Of a stretch of 64,000 nt of DNA, positions 1 to 9,895 are shown one piece after another. The translations under genes were made by a program, and so were the position numbers. This DNA is from Thiomicrorhabdus xiamenensis (lineage in GTDB: Bacteria > Pseudomonadota > Gammaproteobacteria > Thiomicrospirales > Thiomicrospiraceae). The notes below the pieces were generated by a model that worked only from the letters and a program-made list of their open reading frames with translations, did no database searches and had not been told where the DNA came from. The first letter of the stretch is position 1, and every line of letters begins with the position of its first letter. The DNA is taken from the NCBI RefSeq assembly GCF_013282625.1, contig NZ_CP054020.1, forward strand, positions 2,356,001 to 2,420,000, written 5' to 3'.

Positions 1-1
1 G

Positions 2-400
2 TTCATTAAGATCATGCTGGTGGCGATCGTCCTTATCAGCGTAATGAACGTGATGATTATGGCAGTTTATGAACGTGTCCGCGAAATCGGAACCCTTGCG
101 GCAATGGGCACCCAGCCGGGAACCATCCTCAAACTGTTCATTACCGAAGGGCTATTGCTCGGTATCGCCGGCGCTTTGATCGGCGTATTGATCAGTGCGC
201 TGGTGATTTTCGGCCTGCAACAGGCGGAACTGAGCTTCTCCTTCGGCCGCCAGAGCGGTTTGATTCTCGATCCGCAACTGGCGCTCAAAGACGTCCTTTT
301 CGCCTCGCTAATCGTCATCGCCGCCGCCGTAATCGCCAGTTTGCAGCCGGCGTGGAAAGCATCCAAATTGAACCCGGTCGACGCTTTGCGTCAAGTTTAA
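2..400 (+). CDS. ABC transporter permease, FtsX/MacB family, C-terminal part (5' truncated by window)
   Basis: The reading frame is already open at base 2, so only the last ~132 residues are present. Two or three hydrophobic segments are visible, one near the start, one in the middle and one just before the end. The cytoplasmic segment after the first reads YERVREIGTLAAMG, the hallmark of the FtsX-like permease domain shared by LolC/LolE and MacB. The protein ends KLNPVDALRQV, also typical of this family. Such permeases pair with an ATPase and usually move lipids or lipoproteins out of the inner membrane. The next gene is a LolA-like periplasmic protein 19 bases downstream, which supports an envelope-trafficking operon. 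The exact substrate cannot be read from sequence. Confidence 0.9.
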   Translation, partial: FIKIMLVAIVLISVMNVMIMAVYERVREIGTLAAMGTQPGTILKLFITEGLLLGIAGALIGVLISALVIFGLQQAELSFSFGRQSGLILDPQLALKDVLFASLIVIAAAVIASLQPAWKASKLNPVDALRQV

Positions 401-419
401 CCCGCACGGAGTCCTACTG

Positions 420-1169
420 ATGAAATCTTTGCTCGTCCCGTTTTTCCTGCTCATAAGCAGTTTAAACTTAATTTCCGCTCAGGCGCAGGATGCAACTGCG
501 GCTAATGCCCTGCTGCTGGAAGTCGACCAGCGCTTACAGCCGCAAAGCTACGAAATGTATCGCAAGCTGATCAATATCGAGCCGAACGGCAAGCAGAAAT
601 CCTTTGTGCTCTACACGGTCAAAAAGGGCAAGGATAAAATGCTGGCGCTGTTTCTCGACCCGGCCAGCGAGCGTGGACGTTCCAGTCTGCGTATCGGCGA
701 GAATATGTGGCTATACATCCCCAATGTCGGCAAGCCGTTGCGTATCACCAGCCTGCAATCGGTGGTCGGCGGCGTTTTCAATAACTCCGATATCCTGCAA
801 CTTGACTACAGCGTCGAATACGACGCCACGGAAATGCTCGAAGAAGCACAGCACTACCTGCTGACACTGAAAGCGAAAAGCCGCAGCGTTGCCTATGACC
901 AGCTGAAAATGTGGGTCGACAAGGAATACAAAACACCACTAAAAATCGAAGCCTATTCGGCCAGCGGCATGCTCATCAAAACACTGCACTACAGCAAAAT
1001 CAAAGACTTCGGCAACGGCTATATCCGTCCGGCCATGCTGGAAACCGACAGTCCTCTGTACAAAGGCTACAAATCGGTCATGCTGTTCGACGGCATTCAA
1101 CCGCGCGAGTTCAATGACGAGGTTTTCTCGCTGAACTATATGAACAAGGTCGGCGAGCTTAGAGAATGA
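420..1169 (+). CDS. Outer membrane lipoprotein-sorting protein, LolA-like
   Basis: 249 residues with a Sec signal peptide at about 1-23 (hydrophobic core LLVPFFLLISSLNLIS, cleavage near AQA). The mature part has the alternating beta-strand pattern of the LolA/LolB-like fold, and GENMWLYIPNVGKPLRI is typical of the large 'outer membrane lipoprotein-sorting protein' family that sits beside FtsX permeases. It probably binds an acyl chain or lipoprotein in the periplasm and works with the upstream permease. It overlaps the next gene by four bases (ATGA), indicating translational coupling. It is not canonical LolA, and its cargo is unknown. Confidence 0.85.
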   Translation: MKSLLVPFFLLISSLNLISAQAQDATAANALLLEVDQRLQPQSYEMYRKLINIEPNGKQKSFVLYTVKKGKDKMLALFLDPASERGRSSLRIGENMWLYIPNVGKPLRITSLQSVVGGVFNNSDILQLDYSVEYDATEMLEEAQHYLLTLKAKSRSVAYDQLKMWVDKEYKTPLKIEAYSASGMLIKTLHYSKIKDFGNGYIRPAMLETDSPLYKGYKSVMLFDGIQPREFNDEVFSLNYMNKVGELRE

Positions 1170-2422
1170 GGTTTTCACTTGCACTGCTGATCGCCCTGAC
1201 GGCATTCAACAGTCAGGCGGAAGACTTCAGTTTCGACCTGCAGGCTTATCAGAAGAAGCCGTATGAGTTTTTCGGTCATGCCGACCTGACCGCAACGCAT
1301 CTTCAAGTTGACGAGAACGCCGCTCTTAGCCGTTTAAGCTTTCGCGATCAAACTCCCGAAGACTTGCAACGTTACTACGGAGAACTGGAACTGAACGGCC
1401 TGTACCGTTTCGATAACAGCCTAATCAGCTTCCGCGGCTTAGGAAGCTATCAGCACGATACTTTACAAACGCTGAGCAATCGCACCATTCAGGAATTGTA
1501 CTGGCAGCTTCAACCGACAACCTCATGGCAGTTCGACATAGGTAAAAAAGCGGTCAAATGGGGCAAAGGCTATGCATGGAACCCGGTCGGTTTTATCGAG
1601 CGCCCTAAAAACCCCGACGACCCTGAAGTAAACCGAGAAGGTTATGTCATGCTCGGTTCGGAGTGGACACATAGCCTCAACGGCCCAATCCGTAATATCA
1701 GTGGTGGCCTGTACGCGTTACCGAGAAGTGAAGCCGTCAACAGCGACCTGACCGACAGCGATACGCTTTTAATGGCGGCCAAGCTTTCGCTGCTGATCGA
1801 TATGACCGATCTCGACTTTTATCTGAGCCGTTCTTCAACCAACAAGAATGCCTTGGGCGTCAGTTTTGCCAGCAACCTTAGCAGCAACCTTGAAGTACAC
1901 GGAGACTTCGCCTGGCGCGAAGCCGTTGAACGCCCTCTTCTGGTGGACAACGTCATACAAAACCAAAGGGATGCCCAATTCCAGAGTCTGATCGGCTTAC
2001 GTTATCTGGACAGCCGAGAAATCACCTGGATTCTGGAATGGCTGCATCAGCCGCAAGCTTATAGCACCGATGAAATGCGCACCTTCTATCAACTGGCCTC
2101 CAGCGAAGACCTAAACGATCTGCAACTGGCGCAGCAAGCGAGAACGGCCGGTTACGGCCTCAGCAATGTCGGGCGCAACAGTTTGTACCTGCGCGCCAGC
2201 CTCAAAGACTGGTGGGACATAGTGTACCTCAACGCCGCGCTCACGCTTTTCTACAACCCGGAGGATCACAGCAGCGCCGTGACTCCGGAATGGGTTTACA
2301 CCCCTTTGAAAAATCATGAATTGCGGTTCAGAGCCGGTTTTCTGCAAGGAAGTCGTTGGAGCGAATACGGTGAAAAACTGAGTGACCGTAAAATCGAATT
2401 ACGCTGGCGCTGGTATTTTTAG
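1166..2422 (+). CDS. Outer-membrane beta-barrel protein of the same operon, function unknown
   Basis: 418 residues with a short signal peptide (about 1-18, ending SQA). It is rich in alternating amphipathic strands (for example QELYWQLQPTTSWQFDIGKK and ITWILEWLHQ) and ends in an aromatic residue (RWRWYF), the usual C-terminal BAM signal of a beta-barrel. The ATGA overlap with the LolA-like gene shows co-translation. By position it could be the outer-membrane partner of the permease/LolA-like pair. I do not recognise a specific porin or transporter family, so function is inferred from context only. Confidence 0.75.
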   Translation: MRFSLALLIALTAFNSQAEDFSFDLQAYQKKPYEFFGHADLTATHLQVDENAALSRLSFRDQTPEDLQRYYGELELNGLYRFDNSLISFRGLGSYQHDTLQTLSNRTIQELYWQLQPTTSWQFDIGKKAVKWGKGYAWNPVGFIERPKNPDDPEVNREGYVMLGSEWTHSLNGPIRNISGGLYALPRSEAVNSDLTDSDTLLMAAKLSLLIDMTDLDFYLSRSSTNKNALGVSFASNLSSNLEVHGDFAWREAVERPLLVDNVIQNQRDAQFQSLIGLRYLDSREITWILEWLHQPQAYSTDEMRTFYQLASSEDLNDLQLAQQARTAGYGLSNVGRNSLYLRASLKDWWDIVYLNAALTLFYNPEDHSSAVTPEWVYTPLKNHELRFRAGFLQGSRWSEYGEKLSDRKIELRWRWYF

Positions 2423-2433
2423 ACAGTACGGTT

Positions 2434-2766
2434 TTAGTGCCCGGAGCTTCTCGAAAAGAGATTAATCACCATCACACCGGCGAGAATCAAAGCGATGCCC
2501 AGCATCGCCGCCGGATCCAGTTTCTGATCGTACAGCCACCAGCCGATCACGGCAATCAGGACAATCCCCAGCCCTGCCCAGACTGCGTAGGCAATCCCGA
2601 GCGGAATCTGTTTCAGACTCAGCGAAAGGAAATAGAAGGCGATTGCATAACCGATGACAACCACTAGCGTAGGCCCTAAACGGGTAAAGCCGTCACTGGC
2701 TTTCAGTGCCGAAGTGGCAAAAACTTCCGCCACCGTCGCCAAAGCCAAAAAAAGCCAGTATTTCAT
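2434..2766 (-). CDS. Small multidrug resistance (SMR) family transporter
   Basis: 110 residues forming four transmembrane helices. The conserved membrane Glu lies in the first helix ([17 protein letters not shown]) and the second-third region has [12 protein letters not shown], both SMR hallmarks (EmrE/QacE/SugE type). The family exchanges protons for cationic compounds as a dimer. EmrE-like and guanidinium-exporting (Gdx/SugE) subtypes are hard to separate by eye; the motif favours the EmrE/QacE side. Its stop lies 11 bases from the stop of the convergent beta-barrel gene, leaving no room for a separate terminator. It is encoded just downstream of the antiporter gene on the same strand. Confidence 0.9.
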   Translation of the reverse strand: MKYWLFLALATVAEVFATSALKASDGFTRLGPTLVVVIGYAIAFYFLSLSLKQIPLGIAYAVWAGLGIVLIAVIGWWLYDQKLDPAAMLGIALILAGVMVINLFSRSSGH

Positions 2767-2798
2767 AGTCAGTCCTTCTATTCCTTTATCTCTTTGAA

Positions 2799-4472
2799 TC
2801 AGATCTCGATATCGATCGGCTTACGGCTGTGAAAAGCGGTCTCGAGCTTATCATAGAGCATCTCCAGCGTATCGCCGGTGGCATATTCGGCCACGGCAAT
2901 ATGCAAATCCCCCAAACGATCCTTAAGCTTATGGGCAAAGATGGTCGCAGCATCAATATCCGAGTAAGTGGCCAAAATGGCGTACCGCTGAGGACCAAGT
3001 TTGCCGAAATAATCCGACTTCCTCAAAAAGGGCAGCACTTTATGTTTAATCAGTTTGACGTCCTCGGTCTCAAACGCCAAAAGTGCAAACGGTTCCAGAT
3101 GGCGTTGCGAGCGCGCCATCTCCTTTTCGACCAGCTCCTCGAATACCAGGGCATTATAAGCCTGCGTCTTACTGTCTTTCTGCAGAATTTTCTTCAATTG
3201 CTCTTTAGCTTCCTGGTCAGAATAGTGATGCCGGTCGTCCGCTTTGTCGAGTGCGAAACCGGCCGCATAATATTTCAGAAAGGGAACCAACAAGCCGGTA
3301 TAGACGAACATCGAGAGCATCACTACCCCGAGAACGATCGCCATAAAAGCCTCCCGATAGATAAAATCTTCGGGCAGAGCAAAGACCATAATCACTGCCA
3401 GCCCGCCTTTCATTCCGGCCAGCGTCAATGCGCCGGACCAGCGAAAAGGATGTTTCTTCCACCAGATCAGCGGCGAAATCATCAAAAAGCGAATCAATGT
3501 CGTCAAAACAAAGACCAGCAGAATTTCCAGATGATATTTCCACAGCAGCTGCAAATCGACCACACTGGCAATAGCGACAAAAATCACCCCGTTGGCAAAG
3601 AAGCCGAGATAGTGCGCCTCTTTTCGATAGGCGCGGAAATTGACCTCGGAAGCACTTTCGCTGTTCAGAAAACCATACAACGACGAAGCATCCAACTTTT
3701 TATAGTGACCTTCCTTGTCGAACAGATATTTGAACAACAGAATGGTGACCACAACGCCCATAATCCCGGAGACCCCCTGATGCTCGCTGACCAGAAACGC
3801 CATACTGGCCATGATATACAGCGAAAGGAACTGTTCGACACTGTCGGAGAAAAACTTGAACGCATAATAGCCCATCAAGCCGACCGCCAGCCCGATCAGC
3901 ACCGACTCAAACAGCATCTTGCCGAAATTCAGTGTGAACTGTGAAAAAGCGAAATCATGGCCCGATATCAACGGCAATGCGACAAAGAAGAAGATCATCA
4001 TCGCAGTAATATCGTTGAACAGACTCTCTCCCTCGGCATACAGCTTGAGTTTTACCGGCAGCTTGAAATGTCCGAAAATCGAAGTCACCGAAACGACGTC
4101 GGTCGCCATTAAAGGGGCGAATAGCGCCAGCAGAACGCCGACCGCAAAATAATATTCCGGCAGCACCAGATAGGTGATGCCGATCGCCATTGCGATCGAA
4201 AGAATGACCGCAATCAGCGACAGATAGGTAATGGCCACCAGATTGTTTTTCAATTCACTGCGCGACACTCCCAGAACGTCAGGAATCAGAATAATCGGCA
4301 GCATCAGATAGACGATTTCGGGGAAAAAGTCGCCAAACGTCTGAAGATCGAAGACAAAATTGGCCAGATAGGCTAAAAAAATCGAGCTTAAGGCAAAGGG
4401 AACCCTGAAACGCTCTTCAAAAAAGCGTGCCAGCAGCACCACTGAAAGAATCAGGGTAAATAACAGCAGCAT
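2799..4472 (-). CDS. Na+/H+ (cation:proton) antiporter, CPA1 type, with C-terminal degenerate GGDEF-like domain
   Basis: 557 residues. Residues ~1-395 contain about a dozen hydrophobic segments with the CPA signatures ATDVVSVT (~123-130, putative ion-binding Asp125) and EGESLFND (~147-154). They form the inner-membrane exchanger. Residues ~425-550 are soluble and follow the layout of a diguanylate cyclase domain: [15 protein letters not shown] matches the DxLTxLxNR start, and [10 protein letters not shown] (493-497 = GPQRY) sits where RyGGDEFaiL would be. The catalytic residues are missing, so cyclase activity is not expected. The domain may be a regulatory module. The exchanger call is firm; the GGDEF relation is my reading of the pattern and needs a profile search. 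The SMR gene follows 32 bases downstream. Confidence 0.88.
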   Translation of the reverse strand: MLLLFTLILSVVLLARFFEERFRVPFALSSIFLAYLANFVFDLQTFGDFFPEIVYLMLPIILIPDVLGVSRSELKNNLVAITYLSLIAVILSIAMAIGITYLVLPEYYFAVGVLLALFAPLMATDVVSVTSIFGHFKLPVKLKLYAEGESLFNDITAMMIFFFVALPLISGHDFAFSQFTLNFGKMLFESVLIGLAVGLMGYYAFKFFSDSVEQFLSLYIMASMAFLVSEHQGVSGIMGVVVTILLFKYLFDKEGHYKKLDASSLYGFLNSESASEVNFRAYRKEAHYLGFFANGVIFVAIASVVDLQLLWKYHLEILLVFVLTTLIRFLMISPLIWWKKHPFRWSGALTLAGMKGGLAVIMVFALPEDFIYREAFMAIVLGVVMLSMFVYTGLLVPFLKYYAAGFALDKADDRHHYSDQEAKEQLKKILQKDSKTQAYNALVFEELVEKEMARSQRHLEPFALLAFETEDVKLIKHKVLPFLRKSDYFGKLGPQRYAILATYSDIDAATIFAHKLKDRLGDLHIAVAEYATGDTLEMLYDKLETAFHSRKPIDIEI

Positions 4473-4523
4473 ACGGACTCCCTAAGAATGCCAAATTCCC
4501 TTATCAGATAAGGGTCTTTGTTA

Positions 4524-5774
4524 TTAAACCCGATTTTCGTTGCGAATCAATTGAGAGATATTATGAATCCGCGTCTTTTCGATCTGTTCGGCAATCTCTT
4601 TACCTTGATACCCTTGCGCGATAATCGCCTGATTATCGACTTGCGAAGCCGCTGCCAACACTTCCAGCCAGAAGGCCTTCTGCGGATAAGGCGTCTCCTC
4701 AAAACCCAAACGTCCGCGCGCATCCGCCATACAGGCGATAAGGATTTTCTCGAAGCTTTCCGCGTCTTTATAGGCGCCGCAGTTCTGCAAAACCTTATGA
4801 TAGGTTTTCGGTTTCAGGTAAGGTTTAGCGTCCTTGTCCAGCCCGTTATGAATCAGACCGTGGTATTCGGTTACCTTAAGCGCAAACTGTTCGATCTTTT
4901 TCGGCACGCGATAACGTTGGCATAACGCCTTAACCAGCGGGATACCGGCCGCCTCATGACCGTGATGTTTCGGCCACAGCTCTTTTGGCGTGATCCCTTT
5001 ACCGAGATCATGTACCAGGGCGGCAAAACGCACCGACAGATCACCGCTTAACCGGCACGCCGCTTCCAGCACCATCATAGTATGAATCCAGACATCCCCT
5101 TCCGGGTGATGTTTCTCCGGCTGTGTCACGCCGTGCAGCGCATTCAGTTCCGGAAAAAGCACCTCGGTGGCTCCGACAGCGTCGAGTACCTCGAAAAAAC
5201 GGCTTGGCTGCGGCGAATTCAAGACCTTAACCACTTCCTGCCAGACACGCTCCGGCGTCAATTCGGCTAATTCGCCGCTGGCGGTCATGGCACTCATAAG
5301 CTCTCGAGTCTCCTCGGCCAGTTCAAAGCCGAAAGGCGCCAATTTCGCGGCAAAACGCGCCACTCTCAATACTCGCAAAGGATCTTCGCTGAAAGCCGGA
5401 GAGACATGACGCAGAACCCGCGCCTGAAGGTCCTTCTGTCCGCCGTAAGGATCGATAATCGCGCCATCCTCACTGCGAGCCATAGCATTAATCGTCAGAT
5501 CGCGGCGGATCAGATCATCCTCTAACGTCACCGAAGGATCGGCAAACACCTCAAAGCCGTGATAACCGCTGCCCTGCTTACGCTCAGTACGCGCCAGTGC
5601 ATATTCTTCATGCGTTTGCGGATGCAGAAAAACCGGAAAATCCTTTCCGACCTGTTCAAAGCCTTTACCAAGCATCGCCTCTGGCGTCGCTCCGACGACG
5701 ACCCAGTCACGATCATAAACCTCTATCCCCAATAGCGCATCACGGACCGCGCCGCCGACCAGATAAACCTGCAT
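4524..5774 (-). CDS. cca: Multifunctional CCA protein: tRNA nucleotidyltransferase with HD domain
   Basis: 416 residues. The N-terminus [14 protein letters not shown] is the nucleotide-binding signature of class II CCA-adding enzymes. YDRDWV supplies the catalytic acidic pair and [10 protein letters not shown] the second conserved block. The middle (~110-220) is the helical neck/body with [10 protein letters not shown]. The C-terminal half has an HD phosphohydrolase domain ([11 protein letters not shown]), so this is the long gammaproteobacterial form that also has phosphatase/phosphodiesterase activities. It adds or repairs the 3' CCA of tRNAs. The start was set at 5774 (MQVYLVGG) because it matches the family N-terminus; an upstream ATG at 5786 is in frame but has no better ribosome site. 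Confidence 0.93.
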   Translation of the reverse strand: MQVYLVGGAVRDALLGIEVYDRDWVVVGATPEAMLGKGFEQVGKDFPVFLHPQTHEEYALARTERKQGSGYHGFEVFADPSVTLEDDLIRRDLTINAMARSEDGAIIDPYGGQKDLQARVLRHVSPAFSEDPLRVLRVARFAAKLAPFGFELAEETRELMSAMTASGELAELTPERVWQEVVKVLNSPQPSRFFEVLDAVGATEVLFPELNALHGVTQPEKHHPEGDVWIHTMMVLEAACRLSGDLSVRFAALVHDLGKGITPKELWPKHHGHEAAGIPLVKALCQRYRVPKKIEQFALKVTEYHGLIHNGLDKDAKPYLKPKTYHKVLQNCGAYKDAESFEKILIACMADARGRLGFEETPYPQKAFWLEVLAAASQVDNQAIIAQGYQGKEIAEQIEKTRIHNISQLIRNENRV

Positions 5775-5809
5775 CCCTAAACCCATCTAAAAACGGTGCT
5801 GAAAAATAA

Positions 5810-5836
5810 AAAAAGCCGTCAAGTGACGGCTTTTTA
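5810..5836 (-). terminator. Rho-independent terminator of the NDUFA9-like gene
   Basis: Inverted repeat AAAGCCGTCA-AG-TGACGGCTTT. On the minus strand it is followed by a T-rich run. It lies directly after the stop of the minus-strand reductase gene and upstream of cca, separating the two units. Confidence 0.85.
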
Positions 5837-5862
5837 TGAAATCGTTTCGTCCTGTATCAGGA

Positions 5863-6819
5863 TCAATCACGATTCGCGTACTTACGGTAGCTATTATAGC
5901 GTTCGCGCAGATGTTTTGGCGCGGCGTAACCGGCAATCACCCACTCAATGCTGGCCGGTTCGAAACCGAAAAGCTCGGCAAACGACTGATCGGTCACCGC
6001 ATCTTTCTTCAAGGTCAGCAACTGCGACTTGTTCACCGACTGGAACGGAGCCAATCCGCCCAAAGCCGCCATAATTCTGGCATTCAGATTACACATCGGG
6101 AAAACCACCGCATCTTCGATCTGCATTTTTTCGGCAACCAGGCGACCCAGTTGTTTCAAACTCATCGCTTCATTACCGGCGACTTCCAACTTGTGACCGA
6201 AGGTAGCCGGATTTTTGATCGACGCGACCATCGCTTCGGCAAAATCCCGAACCCATAGAGGCTGAACTTCGGTGCTCGAATTTGCAACCATCAGCACCGG
6301 CATGCGTTGCAGCTGTTTGACAAACGGCGCGGTCGTATCGTCATCTTCACCGATCAACAGACCGGCTTTGAAGACGGTAACCTTGGCATTTGCCACAGTA
6401 TTCATATGGTTGTCCAGTTCGGCCAGCGAACCCAGCCAGCAGTGGCTGTCCTGCTCGGTGCTCGCACCGATACGCGACAAGCTCAGAACACGCTCGACTC
6501 CGGCGCTCTCCATAGCGGTTTTCAGCTTAAGCGAGACATAATCAAGATCGTCCTTTTCCACCAATTCGGTGCCGGTAGAACGATCAGCAATCAGATTAAT
6601 AACGATTTTCGAGCCCTTCAACAGCGCTGCCAGCGCCTCGGCATTATCATACGAATCCAGCTGAACAAGCTTGGTTTGCGGATAAAGAGCAAACTCGCGG
6701 AAACGCTCCGGACGGCGAACCACGACCTGTGTCTGGTAGCCTGCTTTCGAAAGCTGATTCACCACCGCACGACCAACAAACCCTGTGCCGCCAAAGACGG
6801 TGACTTGATTTCCTAACAT
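5863..6819 (-). CDS. Complex I NDUFA9-like NAD(P)-binding SDR protein
   Basis: 318 residues, atypical extended short-chain dehydrogenase. The N-terminal Rossmann motif VTVFGGTGFVGRAVV binds NAD(P). VINLIADRS and VLSLSRIGAS follow as the usual next core strands. This matches bacterial 'complex I NDUFA9 subunit family' proteins, which lack the YxxxK active site and bind a nucleotide structurally or act on quinone or other small substrates. Nothing in the neighbourhood points to complex I itself. Start ATG at 6819 gives a family-type N-terminus. The gene stands alone with its own terminator. Confidence 0.85.
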   Translation of the reverse strand: MLGNQVTVFGGTGFVGRAVVNQLSKAGYQTQVVVRRPERFREFALYPQTKLVQLDSYDNAEALAALLKGSKIVINLIADRSTGTELVEKDDLDYVSLKLKTAMESAGVERVLSLSRIGASTEQDSHCWLGSLAELDNHMNTVANAKVTVFKAGLLIGEDDDTTAPFVKQLQRMPVLMVANSSTEVQPLWVRDFAEAMVASIKNPATFGHKLEVAGNEAMSLKQLGRLVAEKMQIEDAVVFPMCNLNARIMAALGGLAPFQSVNKSQLLTLKKDAVTDQSFAELFGFEPASIEWVIAGYAAPKHLRERYNSYRKYANRD

Positions 6820-6969
6820 CTTTAAAATCCAATTTTATTTTTCAAATCCGCAAAGGATAATCAATCATCCGCGTGTTGGTCAAGTATTTCATGGTCTCGG
6901 CCTGCGGAAGTTTTTGGTACAATAGCCGGCTAATTAATTTAATAATTTCAGTGAAATAGGCTTTTTTAT

Positions 6970-7266
6970 ATGCAAGCAATAAAAGTTTCTGCGTACCGCA
7001 GCCCAAAAAAAGAGGAGCTTTACCTCTTTGTTCCGCATGAGGATGGACTCGAGAAACTGCCTAAAGAACTTTTAGTAATGTTCGGCGAGCCGCAGCATGT
7101 CATTGACTTTGACCTGAGCCCGGATCGCAAAATGGCGCGTGAAGATGCCGCCGAAGTTTATCAATCGGTAACCACCAAAGGCTTCTTTATGCAGATGCCC
7201 CCTACGGAAGTCGAAAAAATCAGCGACTACGCACCACCTCCGGAAAACCTGGACAATATTTATTAA
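6970..7266 (+). CDS. YcgL family protein
   Basis: 98 residues matching the YcgL (DUF709) family: starts QAIKVSAYRSPKKEELYLFV, then LPKELLVMFGEPQHVIDFDL, and ends with the conserved GFFMQMPP near the C-terminus. It is a small cytoplasmic protein common in gammaproteobacteria, without an established biochemical role that I can state. It is read divergently from the NDUFA9-like gene. A -10-like TACAAT lies at 6918-6923, but the matching -35 is weak. Confidence 0.9.
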   Translation: MQAIKVSAYRSPKKEELYLFVPHEDGLEKLPKELLVMFGEPQHVIDFDLSPDRKMAREDAAEVYQSVTTKGFFMQMPPTEVEKISDYAPPPENLDNIY

Positions 7267-7285
7267 AACAGCAAGGCTACGTGTA

Positions 7286-7313
7286 TTTACAAATAGCAGG
7301 CGCTAGCTACAAT
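7286..7313 (+). promoter_or_regulatory. Probable sigma70 promoter of sodB
   Basis: TTTACA (7286-7291), 16-base spacer, TACAAT (7308-7313), followed about 40 bases later by an AAAGGA ribosome site and the sodB ATG. Spacing and hexamers are close to consensus. Confidence 0.6.
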
Positions 7314-7356
7314 AACTATTCGACGTTTTAATTCACCGAGATAAAAGGAAAACATC

Positions 7357-7968
7357 ATGGCATTTACGCTACCGGATCTACCTTATGATTACGATGCGCT
7401 GGAAGTCTCTATCGACGCGCGTACCATGGAAATTCACCACACCAAACACCACAATACGTACATCACTAATCTGAACAACGCCATTGCAGATACCGAATAT
7501 GCGGACAAGTCTCTGGAAGAACTGGTTAAGAATGCCGGATCAATTTCTCCTGCGGTGCGTAACAACGGTGGTGGTCACTGGAACCACGCTTTCTTCTGGG
7601 AAATCATGACCGGCGACAGCATGGGCACACCAAGCGGCGCTTTGGCTGACGACATCAACGCGACTTTCGGTAGCCTTGATGCGATGAAAGAAAAATTCAA
7701 CACCGCCGGTGCAACCCGCTTCGGTTCAGGCTGGGCTTGGCTAACCGTTTCTGCAGACGGCAAACTGGAAATCTCTTCTACGCCAAATCAGGACAACCCG
7801 CTAATGGACGTTGCCGAAACCAAAGGGACGCCTATTCTTGGTCTTGACGTTTGGGAACACGCTTACTACCTGCGTTACCAGAACCTGCGCCCTGCATACA
7901 TGCAAGCGTGGTGGGATGTCGTCAACTGGAACAAGGTTGAAGAGCTGTACACTGCCGCTAAGAAGTAA
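7357..7968 (+). CDS. sodB: Superoxide dismutase, iron type
   Basis: 203 residues, full length for Fe/Mn-SOD. Metal ligands are visible: His in [13 protein letters not shown], His in WNHAFFWEI, and Asp/His in [14 protein letters not shown]. The segment [13 protein letters not shown] favours the Fe-type (SodB) over the Mn-type. It dismutates superoxide in the cytoplasm. A strong AAAGGA ribosome site precedes the ATG, a promoter is seen upstream and a terminator at 8004-8033, so it is probably a single-gene unit. Metal preference is inferred from sequence only. Confidence 0.95.
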   Translation: MAFTLPDLPYDYDALEVSIDARTMEIHHTKHHNTYITNLNNAIADTEYADKSLEELVKNAGSISPAVRNNGGGHWNHAFFWEIMTGDSMGTPSGALADDINATFGSLDAMKEKFNTAGATRFGSGWAWLTVSADGKLEISSTPNQDNPLMDVAETKGTPILGLDVWEHAYYLRYQNLRPAYMQAWWDVVNWNKVEELYTAAKK

Positions 7969-8003
7969 TTCCAAGCGACTGCAAACACAAGCAGACAAAA
8001 CCC

Positions 8004-8033
8004 AAAAAGCCGGATTTCACTCCGGCTTTTTTA
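8004..8033 (+). terminator. Rho-independent terminator after sodB
   Basis: AAAAAGCCGG-ATTTCACT-CCGGCTTTTTT hairpin with a T run. It lies between convergent sodB and the SMP-30-like gene and could serve both directions. Confidence 0.85.
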
Positions 8034-8056
8034 TTACTTCGAAAACGTCGGAATCC

Positions 8057-8923
8057 TTAATCCTGCAGATCTCTGATCCAAACTTTGTTCTCCATAAATG
8101 ACGGAATCAACACTCGGTTGCGCTGGCTGTCCAGCCCCAGATCGGCTGGCGACTGCATATTCTCAAACAACGCTTTCGGTGCCTCTCCGTCCTGCCACTG
8201 CAGCACGGCCTTGGCGGTCCAGCTTGAAAAAATCACTTTCCCGGTGACATCTTCAATCAGCCCGTCCAGACGGTTGAAAGGCATTTTTTCGCTGCGCAAC
8301 AGCTTTCCTTTAAGATCGAAGTGGTGCACCTCCCCGCTACCGATGGTCACCATCAACAATTCGTCATTCTTTTCCAAAATACCGTTCGGACGCCCCAGAT
8401 CCATATCCTTGACCAGAGTCGTCAACTCGCCTTGCGGGCTGATATGGTAAATGGCATCCTTACCGTTCGGCTTAAAGCCTTCCTTGACACCGCTGTCGGT
8501 CACCCAGACACCGCCTTGCGAGGCCGGCGTTACACCATTCAGAAAGCTGGCGTCCGGTACCGGGATTTCCAGCAACGGCTTACCTTCCGGCAAAGAGAAA
8601 ATACGCACCCGGTCGATATCGGCCACATACAGACGGTTACCGATCGCCACCATCCCTTTTGGCGCATTCAAAACCACACCATGCTTTCCGCCTTCAACCC
8701 ATTTCAACTGCTCTACTTCCCCCTGAGGATTCAGCAAGGAAATAAAGCCGTTATTATCCTTGCCGAACGGACTGCCGTTAATATTGGCAACATAATAACG
8801 ATCCGTCTTAACCGAATACTCGACAGACTCCGGCGTCGCGAAACCGACATTTTCAACGGTCATATCGGCATTCGCCGTCAGCGAAAAACAGCCACAAAGC
8901 AAGCCAAGCCATAATCGTTTCAT
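8057..8923 (-). CDS. Exported SMP-30/gluconolactonase-like beta-propeller protein
   Basis: 288 residues from the ATG at 8923, chosen because GGAGAG lies eight bases upstream and it begins a clear signal peptide (MKRLWLGLLCGCFSLTANA). An in-frame start exists at 9007 but would bury the signal. The mature protein has repeated blocks such as GVWVTDSG, RPNGILEKNDELLMVTIG and FNRLDGLIEDVTGKVIFSSW, typical of six-bladed SMP-30/NHL-like propellers. It is likely periplasmic, and the ligand or reaction is not evident. It is transcribed alone, convergent with sodB. Confidence 0.8.
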   Translation of the reverse strand: MKRLWLGLLCGCFSLTANADMTVENVGFATPESVEYSVKTDRYYVANINGSPFGKDNNGFISLLNPQGEVEQLKWVEGGKHGVVLNAPKGMVAIGNRLYVADIDRVRIFSLPEGKPLLEIPVPDASFLNGVTPASQGGVWVTDSGVKEGFKPNGKDAIYHISPQGELTTLVKDMDLGRPNGILEKNDELLMVTIGSGEVHHFDLKGKLLRSEKMPFNRLDGLIEDVTGKVIFSSWTAKAVLQWQDGEAPKALFENMQSPADLGLDSQRNRVLIPSFMENKVWIRDLQD

Positions 8924-9177
8924 AAGATGTTCTCTCCAAAATAATCCTGAAAATCGTGCCATTCCAATCATACGATTTTTTACGCAAATCTGGATAGCTA
9001 TTTTCACCTGTCATTCGGCCGAATCAACTGCATGAGCAGCATACTGCAAGCATCCCCGCTATAATAAAATTCGATCGGCCGACTCTGAACGCCCCCGGCC
9101 TCTGCACAGAGAGCGGTACAACCGGAAAACACAGCAGCACAACGTTTTATTTTGAGCATTCAACAAAGGCGAAAACC

Positions 9178-9804
9178 TTGCTACCACCAGAGATATTGAT
9201 TCCTTTCATTGTCGCTTCGGCCCTGCTCAGCATCGCGCCCGGCCCCGATAATTTGTATGTCCTGACCCAATCGGCGCTTTCCGGGGCGAAAAACGGCTTA
9301 ATCATTACCCTTGGACTGTGTACAGGACTGATTGTACATACCACACTGGTTGCCGTCGGCGTGGCGGCGTTGATACAAGCGTCCCCGGCCGCTTTTACGG
9401 TATTAAAAGTTATCGGTGCGCTCTACCTTCTCTATCTCGCCTGGCAGATTTTATCCTCTCCGGCCGCAAGACTTTCCGGCAGCAAAACGCAGTCGCTAAC
9501 GCCGTTTCAACTGTACCGTCGCGGCATATTAATGAACATTTCCAACCCGAAAATTCTGGTCTTTTTTCTGGCCTTCCTGCCGCAGTTCGCTTTGCCGCAA
9601 AACGGGCCGCTTATGCCGCAACTCTTTCTGCTCGGCGCGCTCTTTATTGTGGTCGGATTTAGCATTTTCAGCGCCATTGCATTCTTATCCGGAAGACTGG
9701 GAGACTGGCTCAAACACTCCCCCAGAGCGCAGCTCTATTTGCACCGCATCGCCGGCGCGGTATTTATCGCTCTGGCGATTAATCTTCTCGCCGCGCAGGT
9801 ATAG
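9178..9804 (+). CDS. LysE/RhtB family amino-acid exporter
   Basis: 208 residues, six hydrophobic segments. The family signature SIAPGPDNLYVLTQSALSG follows the first helix, and ISNPKILVFFLAFLPQF sits before the C-terminal half, as in RhtB/LysE translocators. These export amino acids or homoserine lactone-like compounds from the cytoplasm. The start codon is TTG at 9178, with AAAGG eight bases upstream; no ATG fits. Upstream 8924-9177 holds no other gene. Confidence 0.88.
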   Translation: MLPPEILIPFIVASALLSIAPGPDNLYVLTQSALSGAKNGLIITLGLCTGLIVHTTLVAVGVAALIQASPAAFTVLKVIGALYLLYLAWQILSSPAARLSGSKTQSLTPFQLYRRGILMNISNPKILVFFLAFLPQFALPQNGPLMPQLFLLGALFIVVGFSIFSAIAFLSGRLGDWLKHSPRAQLYLHRIAGAVFIALAINLLAAQV

Positions 9805-9895
9805 CCTTTTCAGGCACCTGCATCAGCAAAGTGCTTTGCCATTGAATTTGCAATAAAATGCCACTAACCCAACACTTTAATCAGGAGAGAGACAA

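Noticed and set aside
2829-3944. Long plus-strand open frame over the antiporter gene
   Set aside because: It lies exactly opposite a gene with clear CPA motifs and encodes a His/Gln/Arg-rich sequence typical of antisense frames.
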